Source of the DNA: Myxococcus qinghaiensis
Lineage (GTDB): Bacteria; Myxococcota; Myxococcia; Myxococcales; Myxococcaceae
NCBI RefSeq assembly: GCF_024198215.1
Contig: NZ_JAKCFA010000020.1
Span: forward strand, 165,703 to 229,702
DNA: 64,000 nt
Reading direction: 5' to 3'
Shown here: in pieces, positions 6,701 through 14,939 of the stretch
How positions within the stretch are numbered: position 1 is the first letter of the stretch
Layout: every line of letters begins with the position of its first letter
Translations under genes and position numbers: made by a program
Notes under the pieces: model-generated
What the model was told of the DNA's origin: nothing
What the model saw: the letters and a program-made list of their open reading frames with translations, nothing else
Databases searched by the model: none

Positions 6701-9487
6701 GCACGGGTTCGTGCCGAGGAAGAGCGCCGCGCGGAAGAGGCTCGACTCGCGGAAGAGGCCCGGTTGGCCGAAGAGGCCAGGCTCGCTGAAGAAGCTCGGG
6801 TTCGTGCCGAGGAAGAGCGCCGCGCGGAAGAGGCTCGGTTGGCGGAAGAGGCCCGACTGGCCGAAGAGGCACGGGTTCGTGCCGAAGAAGAGCGACGTGC
6901 GGAAGAGGCTCGACTCGCCGAAGAGGCTCGACTGGCTGAAGAGGCTCGGGTCCGCGCCGAGGAAGAGCGTCGAGCGGAAGAGGCTCGACTCGCCGAAGAG
7001 GCTCGGTTTCGTGCCGAGGAAGACGCCCGGCTGGCAGAAGCGGCCCGGATCCGCGCCGAGGAAGAGCGTCGAGCGGAAGAGGCTCGACTCGCTGAAGAGG
7101 CTCGACTCGCTGAAGAAGCTCGACTCGCTGAAGAGGCCCGGGGCCGCGCGGAGGAAGAGCGTCGCGCCGAAGAGGCCCGGCTGGTCGAAGAGGCTCGACT
7201 CGCGGAAGAGGCTCGGGTCCTCGCCGAGGAAGAACGCCGTGCCGAAGAGATTCGGCTCGCTGAAGAAGCCCAGCTCCGTGCCGAAGAAGAGCGTCGCCTC
7301 AAAGCGGCTCGACTGGCCGAAGAGATTCGGATCGCCGAAGAAGCCCAGCTCCTCGCGGAGGAGGAGCGACTTGCCGAGGAAGCACGGCTCGAGGAAGAGG
7401 CGCGTCACGCCGAGGAAGTCCGTCTCGAAGTCGAGCGTCGTAGCGCGGAAGCGGTACGTCGCGCGAAGGAAACACGTCAGGCCGAACAGGCCCGCCTCGC
7501 GGAAGAACAGCGCCTCGCCGAAGAGGCCCGCCAGGCCCAGGCCGTCGAGCTCCCCGCCCCGTCGACTCCCGCAGCCGATGCCTCGGATGACATCGACGCG
7601 CTGACTCTCGACGTCGGCGACATCATCCCGGCGGACCCCGACGAAGCCCCCCCCGCGAACCCGTTCCCCCGCGCCTCCAACGTCCCGCCGCTCGCGGCGT
7701 CTTCAGCCCAAGCGGACCTCCCCCTCCACGCCGAGAGCCGCGAGGCCCTGCGCTCCGCCAGGGACCGCGCCCAGGCGGAGCTCCTCCACGACATGGAGGA
7801 GGCCCTGCGGCGCTCCAGGGCGCAGCCACTCGAACCCTGGCTCGCGGACGAGCCCCCCGGCACCGTGCCCCCCACGCGGACACGGGACCAGGTCCCCGTC
7901 CAGGACGAGTCCTGGCGCGCGAGGGACACCGTCCTCACCCCACCGGCCGAGTCCGAGGCCGAGCTGCCCCTGCTCGATTTCGAGCCGGAGCCCGAGCTCT
8001 GGGCCGACGCGGTCCCCGCGGGAGATCCACTCCCCACACCGCCCGCCCTGCCGCCACGCCCCGCCGCGGGCCCGCCGGTCCTCACCCCCGTCGCCAAGGC
8101 CGGCCCTCCCGTCCTCATGCCCGTGGCCCCCGAGCCGGGCCCCACCGAGGAGCCCGCCGAGCCGGAGGCCGACGACAGCCTGTGGGCCACGCGCCCCGCA
8201 CCCGCCGCCGCGCCGCCGCCGCTGCGCCTGGGCCCCACCCCGGGCAGGAAGGCCACCGAGGACGACCTCTGGCGCATCGTCTCCTTCGACAAGGACGAGG
8301 CCGCCGAGACGCTGACCGCCTCCTTCGAGGCCGCGCTCCAGCAGGTCGATGCCCACCTGGAGACGCTCGTCCGCTCGGATGTCAATCAGGCGAACGTCGA
8401 CGAGCCTCCAGTCGAAGGCATCGTCGAAGCGACCATTGAATCTGACTTCGAGACCTTCCCCGGTGACAACACCGGCCCAACTGGCGAGACTGCGTGGTCC
8501 GAGCCGTCCGGTGATCTGGACGACTGGGACTTCGACGAGGACGACGTGGCAGCGGATCCCTCCAACCCCGACGAGGCAGCGAAGCTGCGGCGCCAGCGCC
8601 TGCTGCGCCGTGCGATGGAGAACATGGGCGTCCTCGGCAACCGAGGCCCCCCGCCCACCGCCACCGCCACGCCCGGAGCAGAGCCGGCCCCCGCCGCCAC
8701 CCCGGCCGCTCCCACCGAGCCCCCCAAGCCGGACGAGGCGCGCCACGCCCAGCAGATTGAACAGCGCTTCGCCGACATCCAGGCCCGCAAGGACCACTTC
8801 TACGTGCTGGGCGTCCCCCAGGACGCCACGAGGGATCAGGTCAAGTCCGCGTTCCTGAGCCTGGCCAAGGTCTTCCACCCGGACCGCCTGCCGCCGACGC
8901 TGCCGCACCTCGCGCAGAAGATCACCTCCGTCTTCGAGGCCATCCGCGAGGCCTACGAGGTCCTCTACGACGACGCCCGTCGCAAGGCCTACATCCAGAA
9001 CCTCCAGGCCCAGCAGTCCCTGCCCAGGGCCCCTGCCTCCCAGGGCAACGCGTCCTCGTCGTCCCGCCCCGCCCCCGGCCGGCCGGAGAGCAGCCCCGAC
9101 GACCTCTACAAGATGGGCGAGGTCTACTTCCGCAAGCGCGACTTCCTCACCGCGTCGGACCACTACGAGCGCGCCTACGCGCTGGACCCCAAGGCGACCT
9201 ACCTGGCCGCGCGCGCCTGGGCCATCTACATGGACCCCTCGCGCAAGGCGGACATGGCCAAGGCCAAGCAGATGATGGCGGATGCGGTCCGCACCGACCC
9301 GAACTGTGACAGGGCCCACTACCAACTCGGCGTCATTGCCCGTGTGGAGGGCGACATGGACCGGGCCGAGCGCCACTTCCGCGACGCGGTGCGCTCCAAC
9401 TCCAAGCACCTGGAGGCGAACCAGGAGCTGCGGCTGATCGACATGCGGAAGAAGAACCCACCCAAGAAGGGGGGATTCTTCCGCTGA
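3755..9487 (+). CDS. Giant DUF4388 / hexapeptide-repeat / J-domain / TPR protein
   Basis: 1,910 residues starting at ATG 3755; a longer frame from 3728 lacks support. Residues 1 to about 200 resemble the DUF4388 (PATAN-like) region of myxobacterial signalling proteins. From about residue 215 to 1,260 the protein is almost entirely EEARLA-type hexapeptides interrupted by VRAEEERRAEEA variants; the unit is six, not seven, residues, so a long charged single alpha-helix is more likely than a regular coiled coil. A proline- and acid-rich linker follows, then a J domain (DHFYVLGV..., HPD tripeptide in VFHPDRLP, about residues 1,680-1,745) and C-terminal TPRs. There is no signal peptide or membrane segment, so it is probably a cytoplasmic scaffold or Hsp70 co-chaperone. 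Function unknown. Confidence 0.85.
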   Translation: MTPSQAAEALYSAHKSRATGWLTLSAGGRESRLMLREGDLVGTRLGFGYQSPAQALLQSGLLSAEALDALWARGGAGEADEELLEEHGLERDAVVEQQVLAHVRRLSELAERAAFEPGSVEAEFQPISGVRVVRAALERPGAGGAKGRVFRCADVAACEPWLTDASERELLETLGEFREPESLTPAREALLLVLEREGGVEALSVEEWEAREEARRQEEEAARKRAEEERVRAEEEARRAEEARLRAIEEARLAEEARLRAIEEARLAEEARLRAEAERLAEEARLAEEARLRAIEEARLAEEARLAEEARLAEEARLAEEARVRAEEERRAEEARLAEEARLAEEARLAEEARLAEEARLAEEARLAEEARLAEEARVRAEEERRAEEARLAEEARLAEEARRAEEARLAEEARLAEEARLAEEARLAEEARLAEEARLAEEARLVEEARARAEEERRAEEARLAEEARLAEEARVRAEEERRAEEARLAEEARLAEEARLAEEARVRAEEERRAEEARLAEEARLAEEARVRAEEERRAEEARLAEEARLAEEARVRTEEELRAEEARLAEEARLAEEARLAEEARLAEEARLAEEARVRAEEERLAEEARLAEEARVRAEEERRAEEARLAEEARLAEEARVRAEEERRAEEARLAEEARLAEEARVRAEEERLAEEARLAEEARLAEEARLAEEARLAEEARIRAEEERLAEEARLAEEARLAEEARLAEEARIRAEEERRAEEARLAEEARLAEEARLAEEARLDEEARVRAEEERRAEEARLAEEAQVRAEEERRVEEARLAEEARLAEEARVRAEEERLAEEARLAEEARLAEEARLAEEARLAEEARVRAEEERLAEEARLAEEARIRAEEERRAEEARIAEEERLAEEARLAEEARRAEEARLAEEARLAEEARLAEEARLAEEARLAEEARLAEEARLAEEARLVEEARARAEEERRAEEARLAEEARLAEEARVRAEEERRAEEARLAEEARLAEEARLAEEARVRAEEERRAEEARLAEEARLAEEARVRAEEERRAEEARLAEEARLAEEARVRAEEERRAEEARLAEEARFRAEEDARLAEAARIRAEEERRAEEARLAEEARLAEEARLAEEARGRAEEERRAEEARLVEEARLAEEARVLAEEERRAEEIRLAEEAQLRAEEERRLKAARLAEEIRIAEEAQLLAEEERLAEEARLEEEARHAEEVRLEVERRSAEAVRRAKETRQAEQARLAEEQRLAEEARQAQAVELPAPSTPAADASDDIDALTLDVGDIIPADPDEAPPANPFPRASNVPPLAASSAQADLPLHAESREALRSARDRAQAELLHDMEEALRRSRAQPLEPWLADEPPGTVPPTRTRDQVPVQDESWRARDTVLTPPAESEAELPLLDFEPEPELWADAVPAGDPLPTPPALPPRPAAGPPVLTPVAKAGPPVLMPVAPEPGPTEEPAEPEADDSLWATRPAPAAAPPPLRLGPTPGRKATEDDLWRIVSFDKDEAAETLTASFEAALQQVDAHLETLVRSDVNQANVDEPPVEGIVEATIESDFETFPGDNTGPTGETAWSEPSGDLDDWDFDEDDVAADPSNPDEAAKLRRQRLLRRAMENMGVLGNRGPPPTATATPGAEPAPAATPAAPTEPPKPDEARHAQQIEQRFADIQARKDHFYVLGVPQDATRDQVKSAFLSLAKVFHPDRLPPTLPHLAQKITSVFEAIREAYEVLYDDARRKAYIQNLQAQQSLPRAPASQGNASSSSRPAPGRPESSPDDLYKMGEVYFRKRDFLTASDHYERAYALDPKATYLAARAWAIYMDPSRKADMAKAKQMMADAVRTDPNCDRAHYQLGVIARVEGDMDRAERHFRDAVRSNSKHLEANQELRLIDMRKKNPPKKGGFFR
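4946..5430 (+). repeat. Segmental duplication, copy 1
   Basis: A roughly 485-bp block that recurs nearly unchanged at 6452-6954. The offset is 1,506 bp at the left part and 1,524 bp from the tggtcg at 5091/6615 onward, so the copies differ by exactly one 18-bp unit. Confidence 0.8.
6452..6954 (+). repeat. Segmental duplication, copy 2
   Basis: Second copy of the block at 4946-5430, with one additional 18-bp unit near its left end. After it the sequences diverge (caccgaagaagagctt in copy 1 versus cgccgaggaagagcgt in copy 2). Confidence 0.8.
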
Positions 9488-9619
9488 GGCCGCCTCCGGC
9501 GCCCCACATCGTACCCCGGCGGATGGGAGCCTCGGCCGGGGGCTCGCGCTACCCTCCGGGGCCTGCTCGCACCCCCTGGTTGATCGGGGGGCAGCCAGCT
9601 TCCCCGCCGCTCCAACCCA

Positions 9620-9649
9620 TTGACATGCCTGGAAAGCGGGCAGGATGCT
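9620..9649 (+). promoter_or_regulatory. Candidate sigma-70-type promoter for the receiver-DUF4388-TPR gene
   Basis: A consensus TTGACA at 9620-9625 is followed after 18 bp by GATGCT (9644-9649, 3 of 6 consensus). It lies about 54 bp upstream of the GTG start at 9703, in the 215-bp gap after the J-domain gene. Confidence 0.35.
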
Positions 9650-9702
9650 CCCCCGCGCCGGGCACTTCCGCGAATCGTCCTCCGTGATGAAAGGCAAGTA
9701 AC

Positions 9703-12441
9703 GTGGCCAAGCAGCACCTGCTCCTGGTGGATGGGGACGCGAAGAGTCTTCGCGTGATGGAGGTCAGCCTGAAGAAGGCCGGCTTCTCCGTGACGACGGC
9801 CATCCACGGCAAGGACGCCATCGAGAAGGTGCAGATCAGCCCGCCGGATCTGGTGCTCGCGGACACCAAGATGCCGGAGATGGACGGCTTCGAGCTGTGC
9901 AAGACGCTCAAGTCGGATGAGCGCTTCAAGTTCATCCCGTTCGTCTTCCTGACGAGCCAGAAGTCGGTCGAGTTCAAGGTGCGCGGCCTGGAACTCGGCG
10001 GCGACGACTACCTGACCAAGCCGATCTACATCAAAGAGATCGTCACCCGCGTGAAGATGATCCTCCAGAAGGCGGAGAAGGAGAGGATCGAAAAGCGGGA
10101 GACGACGAAGGGTGGCTTCGCCGGCAGCCTCGCCGACATGGGCGTGGTGGACCTGGTCCAGACGTTCGAGATTGGCCGCAAGACGGGCGTCATCTCCATC
10201 CAGGGCGAGCGCACCGGCACCGTCTACTTCAAGGAAGGTCGTGTCATCGACGCGGAGCTGGGCCGGCTCAAGGGCGAGAACGCCTTCTACCGGTTGCTCA
10301 ACACGTTCGAGGGCCAGTTCGACGTCCAGTTCACCTCGCTGGACAGGCCCGAGCGCATCGAGATCTCCACGCAGGGCCTGTTGATGGAGGGCATGCGGCG
10401 CCTGGACGAGTGGGGGCGCATGCTCGAGCAGCTGCCTCCGCTGGAGACGGTGTTCGAGATTGACTACCACCAGCTCGCCGACCGCCTCTCGGAGATTCCG
10501 GACGAGGTGAACGGGCTGCTGCGCCTGTTCGACGGCAAGCGCGCGCTGAGCCGCGTGGTGGAGGACTCGGACTTCGAGGACCTGGCCGCGCTGGGCATCA
10601 TCAGCAAGCTGTACTTCGAGGGCCTCATCCGCGAGCTGGGCAACGCGCCGCTGGAGCCGGTGCAGAGCAGCAAGCCCGGCATCGAGCAGTGGCTCAACGC
10701 GGCCCCGCCGGTGAGCGCGCCCGTGGAGCCCGCGCCCCAGGCCCCGCCTCCGAGCGCGCCCGTGGAGCCGGAGCCCCCGGTCGCCGTCGAGCCCGTGACG
10801 CCGGAGCCGCCCGCCGTGCGCGCCATGCCGCACAGCGTGCTCGCGCCGCCCGCGGGAGTGGAGGAAGAGCCCGTCACGGCGCCGCCCGAGGAGCACCTCG
10901 CGCCCGCGCCGGCGATGCCCGCCGAAGTCGTCGTCTTCCACGCGCGCCCCAAGCGTCAGGGCCCGGTGGTGGAAGACCCGGCGGATGCGGATGGAGATGC
11001 GCCCACGTTGCCACCCGTGGTGGCCGAGGGCTCGTCCTTCCTCGTGGAGCCGCCTCCGGCCCATCGCGCGGTGGAGCACGCGCACCGCAGCCTGCTGCTC
11101 GACTGGAGCCGGGTGGACACGGAGGGCATCAGCGCGCCCACGACGTGGGGCCCGGGCTCGGTGTGGTCGCCGGGTCCGCGTGGCTTCGGGTCGAACGGGA
11201 ACTCCTCTGCACAGGCCTCGGCCGCGAGCGCTCCCTTCGCCGAGCCCGTGACGGCCTCGCGCGCGCCCATCTTCGGGGGCGCGGCGGTGGGGCCCAATCC
11301 CTTCCCGCCCGTGCCGCCTCCCACGCCCGCGCCTCCGTCTTCCGAGGTGACGCTGGTGAGCGGCAACGAGTCCTCCGGCGTCGACGTCATCGCGGAGGTC
11401 GAGGAGGTCCCCGCGTCGCCGCCGCAGCAGCTCGCGCTGCCTCCGTACCCGGGGCATGGCGTTCCCGAGCGTCCCGTCGCCGTGCCCTCCATCCCCGAGG
11501 AGCCGCCGACGCCGTCCGCGCCGCCTCCATCGCTCGTCACTCCGGTGACGCCGACGCCCGTGGTGGCGCCGACGCCCGTCATCACCGCCGCTCCGGTGAC
11601 GCCGTCGAGCCTGGCTTCCTCCTCCGACTCGGAGGGAACTCCCGTTCGCCCCAAGCGCACGGGGCTCTACGTCGCGGGGGCGCTGGCCCTCATCGGCGCG
11701 GTGGCTGCGGTGGTCGTCCTCGGAGGCCGAGGCGAGAAGCCGCTGGACACGCCGCCTCCCGAGCCACCGAAGGTGGGGACCGTCCAGACGCCGCCGAAGC
11801 CTCCGGACCTCGCCGTGCCTGTGCCCGCGGAGGCTGACTCTGGCACCGCCGTCGTCGTGGCGCCCGCCGCGACGGACTCCGGCACGGCTGTCGTCGTGCC
11901 CGCCGCGACGGACTCCGGCACGGCTGTCGTCGTGCCCGCCGCGACGGACTCCGGCACGGCTGTCGTCGAGACGCCCGTGGCCGCCGAGCCCGACGCGGGC
12001 ACCGCCGTGGTGGAAGCGCCCCCCGCCGCGGCGGACTCCGGCACCGTGCAGGCAGCAGTGGACCCGGAGGCGGAGTACGCGGGGCTCCTCAAGCAGGCGC
12101 GCTCCGCCATCGTCGGCAGTCGCTACAAGTCCGCGGCGGCGTTCTTCCGCAAGGCGCTGGCCTTCAAGCCGGGCTCCACCGAGGCGAAGGCGGGGCTGGG
12201 CATCTCCCTGGTCAACGGCTTCGAGTCCGAGGCGGCCTTCCGAGAGGCCACGAAGCTGCTGGCGGATGTCGTGCGCGACGAGGAGAGGAACGCACGGGCC
12301 TGGCTGTCGCTGGGCATGGCCTACCAGTCCATCGGGAAGAATTCCCAGGCGGCCGACGCCTACAAGAAGTATTTGATGCTGGAACCCTCGGGGGCGTCCG
12401 CCAACGAGGTCCGCACGATGCTCAAGACGCTCGGCAACTGA
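9703..12441 (+). CDS. Response-regulator receiver / DUF4388 / TPR transmembrane protein
   Basis: 912 residues from a GTG start. Residues 1-125 are a receiver domain with acidic pocket D10/D12, phospho-acceptor D54 (VLADTKMPEMDG), T84 and K106 (YLTKP). DUF4388 follows at about 135-330 (GFAGSLADMGVVDLVQTFE). A long Pro/Ala/Val/Glu-rich linker leads to one membrane segment (GLYVAGALALIGAVAAVVV, about residues 650-670), a DSGTAVVVPAAT repeat patch, and C-terminal TPRs (about 790-905). The TPRs would be extracytoplasmic if the receiver is cytoplasmic, suggesting a signalling adaptor linking phosphorylation to the envelope. No partner kinase is adjacent. DUF4388 also occurs in the preceding gene, hinting at a shared pathway. 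Confidence 0.85.
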   Translation: MAKQHLLLVDGDAKSLRVMEVSLKKAGFSVTTAIHGKDAIEKVQISPPDLVLADTKMPEMDGFELCKTLKSDERFKFIPFVFLTSQKSVEFKVRGLELGGDDYLTKPIYIKEIVTRVKMILQKAEKERIEKRETTKGGFAGSLADMGVVDLVQTFEIGRKTGVISIQGERTGTVYFKEGRVIDAELGRLKGENAFYRLLNTFEGQFDVQFTSLDRPERIEISTQGLLMEGMRRLDEWGRMLEQLPPLETVFEIDYHQLADRLSEIPDEVNGLLRLFDGKRALSRVVEDSDFEDLAALGIISKLYFEGLIRELGNAPLEPVQSSKPGIEQWLNAAPPVSAPVEPAPQAPPPSAPVEPEPPVAVEPVTPEPPAVRAMPHSVLAPPAGVEEEPVTAPPEEHLAPAPAMPAEVVVFHARPKRQGPVVEDPADADGDAPTLPPVVAEGSSFLVEPPPAHRAVEHAHRSLLLDWSRVDTEGISAPTTWGPGSVWSPGPRGFGSNGNSSAQASAASAPFAEPVTASRAPIFGGAAVGPNPFPPVPPPTPAPPSSEVTLVSGNESSGVDVIAEVEEVPASPPQQLALPPYPGHGVPERPVAVPSIPEEPPTPSAPPPSLVTPVTPTPVVAPTPVITAAPVTPSSLASSSDSEGTPVRPKRTGLYVAGALALIGAVAAVVVLGGRGEKPLDTPPPEPPKVGTVQTPPKPPDLAVPVPAEADSGTAVVVAPAATDSGTAVVVPAATDSGTAVVVPAATDSGTAVVETPVAAEPDAGTAVVEAPPAAADSGTVQAAVDPEAEYAGLLKQARSAIVGSRYKSAAAFFRKALAFKPGSTEAKAGLGISLVNGFESEAAFREATKLLADVVRDEERNARAWLSLGMAYQSIGKNSQAADAYKKYLMLEPSGASANEVRTMLKTLGN
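11848..11990 (+). repeat. 36-bp coding minisatellite (12-residue DSGTAVVVPAAT units)
   Basis: Two exact and several degenerate 36-bp units (for example 11872-11907 and 11908-11943) encode a low-complexity stretch just after the membrane segment of the receiver-TPR protein. The unit is in frame, so slippage would only change linker length. Confidence 0.75.
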
Positions 12442-12498
12442 GTGGGCGGCGGACCTCCCGGCGCTCTCCCCGCCCTGCTGGAAGTGAAGTGAGTCGCC

Positions 12499-13494
12499 TT
12501 GCTCGTCCTCGGCCTGGAAACCTCCTGTGATGAGACCGCCGCCGCCGTCGTGGAGGACGGGCGGCGCGTGCTGTCGGACGTCGTCTCCACCCAGGTGGAC
12601 ATCCACCGGCGCTGGGGCGGCGTGGTGCCGGAGCTGGCCTCACGCAATCACATCGTCCAGGTGATGCCCGTCATCCACGAGGCCCTGACGCGCGCGCAGA
12701 AGACGCTCGACGACGTGGACCTCATCGCCGTCACCTCCGGCCCGGGCCTCATCGGCGCGCTGCTGGTGGGGCTCCAGGTGGCCAAGGGGCTGAGCCTCGC
12801 CACCGGCAAGCCCTTCGTCGGCGCCAACCACCTGGAGGGCCACCTGCTGGCCATCCGGCTCTTGGAGGACGCGCCGGAGCCGCCGTTCCTCGGCCTCGTC
12901 GTCTCGGGGGGACACACCAGCCTCTACGACGTGCAGGCGTTCGGCCACTACAAGCTGGTGGGCAGCACGCGCGATGACGCCGCGGGCGAGGCGTACGACA
13001 AGACGGCGCGCATCCTCGGGCTGCCGTACCCGGGGGGACAGCCCATCGACGAGCTCGCGAAGAAGGGGGACCCGGCGGCCATCCGCTTCCCGCGCGCATT
13101 GCCGGGGGACAACTTCGACGTGTCCTTCTCCGGGCTGAAGACGGCGGTGCTCCACCACGTGCAGAAGCACGGCGTGCCCCAGGGACAGGCGCTGAACGAC
13201 TTGTGCGCTTCGTTCCAGGAGGCGGTGGCGGACGTGCTGTCGAAGAAGCTGGTGGCCGCCGCGCGCAGGCTGGGCCACAAGAATCTCGTGTTGTGTGGAG
13301 GCGTGGCCGCCAACTCGCGGCTGCGGGCGCTGTGTCAGCAGCGCGCCGAGGAGCGGGGGCTGCGCATGTTCCTGCCGCCGGTGCGGTTGTGCACGGACAA
13401 TGGCGCGATGATCGCCGTCGCGGGGTATGAGGCCTGGCGCCGCGGTCTGCGCGGAGACTTCCGTCTGGCGGCTGACCCCGCCTGGCGCATGTGA
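12499..13494 (+). CDS. tsaD: tRNA N6-adenosine threonylcarbamoyltransferase TsaD
   Basis: 331 residues, normal for TsaD (Kae1/Gcp). The ASKHA fold is recognisable from LGLETSCDETAAAVV at the N-terminus; the metal-binding histidines sit in NHLEGHLLA, and FSGLKTAVLHH, GGVAANSRLR and CTDNGAMIAVAG follow. It transfers threonylcarbamoyl to A37 of ANN-decoding tRNAs together with TsaB/TsaE. The start must be the TTG at 12499: the in-frame codon at 12490-12492 is TGA and no other start lies between. It overlaps rsmA by 4 bp (GTGA), so the two are translationally coupled. Confidence 0.95.
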   Translation: MLVLGLETSCDETAAAVVEDGRRVLSDVVSTQVDIHRRWGGVVPELASRNHIVQVMPVIHEALTRAQKTLDDVDLIAVTSGPGLIGALLVGLQVAKGLSLATGKPFVGANHLEGHLLAIRLLEDAPEPPFLGLVVSGGHTSLYDVQAFGHYKLVGSTRDDAAGEAYDKTARILGLPYPGGQPIDELAKKGDPAAIRFPRALPGDNFDVSFSGLKTAVLHHVQKHGVPQGQALNDLCASFQEAVADVLSKKLVAAARRLGHKNLVLCGGVAANSRLRALCQQRAEERGLRMFLPPVRLCTDNGAMIAVAGYEAWRRGLRGDFRLAADPAWRM

Positions 13495-14393
13495 GCAAGG
13501 ACACCCGGTTGGAATCGCCCAGAGACATCCTCAAGCGCCATGGCCTGCGCCCGAAGTACAGCTGGGGCCAGAACTTCCTCGGAGACGAGGAGGCCCTCGA
13601 GGCCATCGCGGACGCGCTGCACCTGCGCGCGGGTGAGCCCGTCGTGGAGCTGGGGCCCGGCCTGGGCCACCTCACCCGCTTCCTCGCCGCCACCGGCGCG
13701 CTCGTCACCGCCGTGGAGCGGGACAGGGACATGGTGACGGTGCTGGAGAAGGAGGCCATCCCCGGGGTGCGCGTGGTGGCCGGCAACGCCGCCACCGTGG
13801 ACTTCGCCGAGGTCGCCGGAGCGCCCGAGGTCGCCGTCATCGGCAACCTCCCGTATCACCTCTCCAGCACCATCCTCTTCCGCGTGCTGGAGCAGCGCGC
13901 CCGCGTCTCGCGCGCCGTCTTCACGCTGCAGAAGGAAGTGGTGGAGCGGCTCGCCGCCGAGCCCGGCACGCGCGAGTACGGCCTGCTCACCGTGCTGCTC
14001 GGCCTGCACTTCGACGCGGAGAACGTCCTCACGCTGGAGGCCTGGCGCTTCCATCCGCCACCGAAGGTGGACTCCGCGGTGCTGTCGCTCACGCGCCGCA
14101 AGACGCCGCGCGCGCCCATCATCGACGAGGCGCGCTTCACCCGCGTGGTGAAGGCGTCGTTCGCCCAGCGCCGCAAGACGCTGCTCAACTCGCTGAAGTC
14201 CGACAAGGCGCTGGCCTCACCCGCTGAGCTTCTGGCCGCGCTGGAGACGGCGGGCATCGACCCGATGCGCCGCGCGGAGACGCTCGCGCCGGAGGAGTTC
14301 GCGGCGATTGAGCGCGCGCTCGGCCCCGTGGCTCCGGGCACGGTGACGCCCAAGGTGGACCTGTCCGACGACGAGGGTTCCGCGGAAGAGTAG
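13491..14393 (+). CDS. rsmA: 16S rRNA (adenine1518/1519-N6)-dimethyltransferase RsmA (KsgA)
   Basis: 300 residues from GTG. Class I methyltransferase motifs: KYSWGQNFL at the N-terminus, AdoMet motif VELGPGLGHLT, acidic AVERD, and the catalytic GNLPYHLSS (motif IV NLPY). The C-terminal helical domain includes QRRKTLLNSLK. It dimethylates two adjacent adenines in the 3' hairpin of 16S rRNA during late 30S assembly. GTGA overlap with tsaD. Confidence 0.95.
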   Translation: MSKDTRLESPRDILKRHGLRPKYSWGQNFLGDEEALEAIADALHLRAGEPVVELGPGLGHLTRFLAATGALVTAVERDRDMVTVLEKEAIPGVRVVAGNAATVDFAEVAGAPEVAVIGNLPYHLSSTILFRVLEQRARVSRAVFTLQKEVVERLAAEPGTREYGLLTVLLGLHFDAENVLTLEAWRFHPPPKVDSAVLSLTRRKTPRAPIIDEARFTRVVKASFAQRRKTLLNSLKSDKALASPAELLAALETAGIDPMRRAETLAPEEFAAIERALGPVAPGTVTPKVDLSDDEGSAEE

Positions 14394-14429
14394 GGGAGGG
14401 GGCGGGCGTCTGCTCGCCTGCCTGCCTCG

Positions 14430-14711
14430 CTAACGGCAGCGCGTTCCGAGGGCCTGGAGCAGTCCGCCCTGTTGCTCCAGGAACGCGCGGAACTCCGCCT
14501 CGGGGATGCGCATGCGGGCCAGCACGTCGCGGAGGATCTCCTCCACGGTGCCGTCCTTGCGCCGTTTCAACTCAAGGGCCGTCTTGAGCAGCACCACGCC
14601 GTAGAGCGGGTCTGCTTCCACGGGAGGCTGCTCGTCCGGTGCCTTGGGCGCGGCGCTCTGGCGGGCCTCTTCCAGCCGCACCACTGTCTTCGCCCGCTGC
14701 CTTCCACTCAT
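14430..14711 (-). CDS. Small hypothetical protein
   Basis: 93 residues from ATG 14711. No family recognised. The N-terminal third is polar and Ala/Pro-rich; residues 35-93 are predicted helical (YGVVLLKTALELKRR, VEEILRDVLARM, EAEFRAFLEQQGG). GC bias matches the neighbourhood. It is convergent with rsmA (36 bp between ends) and divergent from the nucleoside kinase gene. A longer reading of the same frame up to 15554 is an artefact antisense to the kinase. Confidence 0.6.
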   Translation of the reverse strand: MSGRQRAKTVVRLEEARQSAAPKAPDEQPPVEADPLYGVVLLKTALELKRRKDGTVEEILRDVLARMRIPEAEFRAFLEQQGGLLQALGTRCR

Positions 14712-14939
14712 GACTGAAGGGCACCCCGCGCACACACCATGGAATCGGTGCGGACCGTAAGGGGATGTCCCCCACAGCGTCAAGCGAGCCCTGGGGGTTC
14801 CCGTCATCCCCCGGGTCGTGGAAAATTGCCGATCCATGCGGCCATGTTGTGTTATCCGCGCCCCCACGCGAGGCCCCGCGTCCTCGTCAGAGGCGGGCAT
14901 GGGCCGCACCGCGCATTCCGGGTCGGGAGGCCTCGGCGG

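Larger units (their letters stand above)
4390..7545 (+). repeat. 18-bp coding tandem repeat array (EEARLA units)
   Basis: Near-continuous 18-bp units, often written as gaagaggctcgactcgct with synonymous variation, occupy about 3.1 kb inside the J-domain gene. The unit length is a multiple of three, so copy-number change keeps frame. Absence of stop codons in several other frames across the array creates long spurious antisense frames. Confidence 0.9.

Noticed and set aside
3684..6872. 1,062-residue proline-rich minus-strand open frame
   Set aside because: It is antisense to the EEARLA repeat array. The 18-bp unit has no stop codons in several frames, so the frame is open by repetition alone, and it has no ribosome site or family resemblance.
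4390..7545. CRISPR-like array of short direct repeats
   Set aside because: Units are contiguous 18-bp codon-periodic repeats without unique spacers and are read through as protein.
9319..12606. 1,095-residue minus-strand open frame
   Set aside because: Antisense to the receiver-DUF4388-TPR gene; composition typical of a GC shadow.
14825..14855. Possible promoter (TTGCCG ... TGTTAT) for the nucleoside kinase
   Set aside because: The 18-bp spacing is acceptable but the element match is weak; not strong enough to list as a feature.
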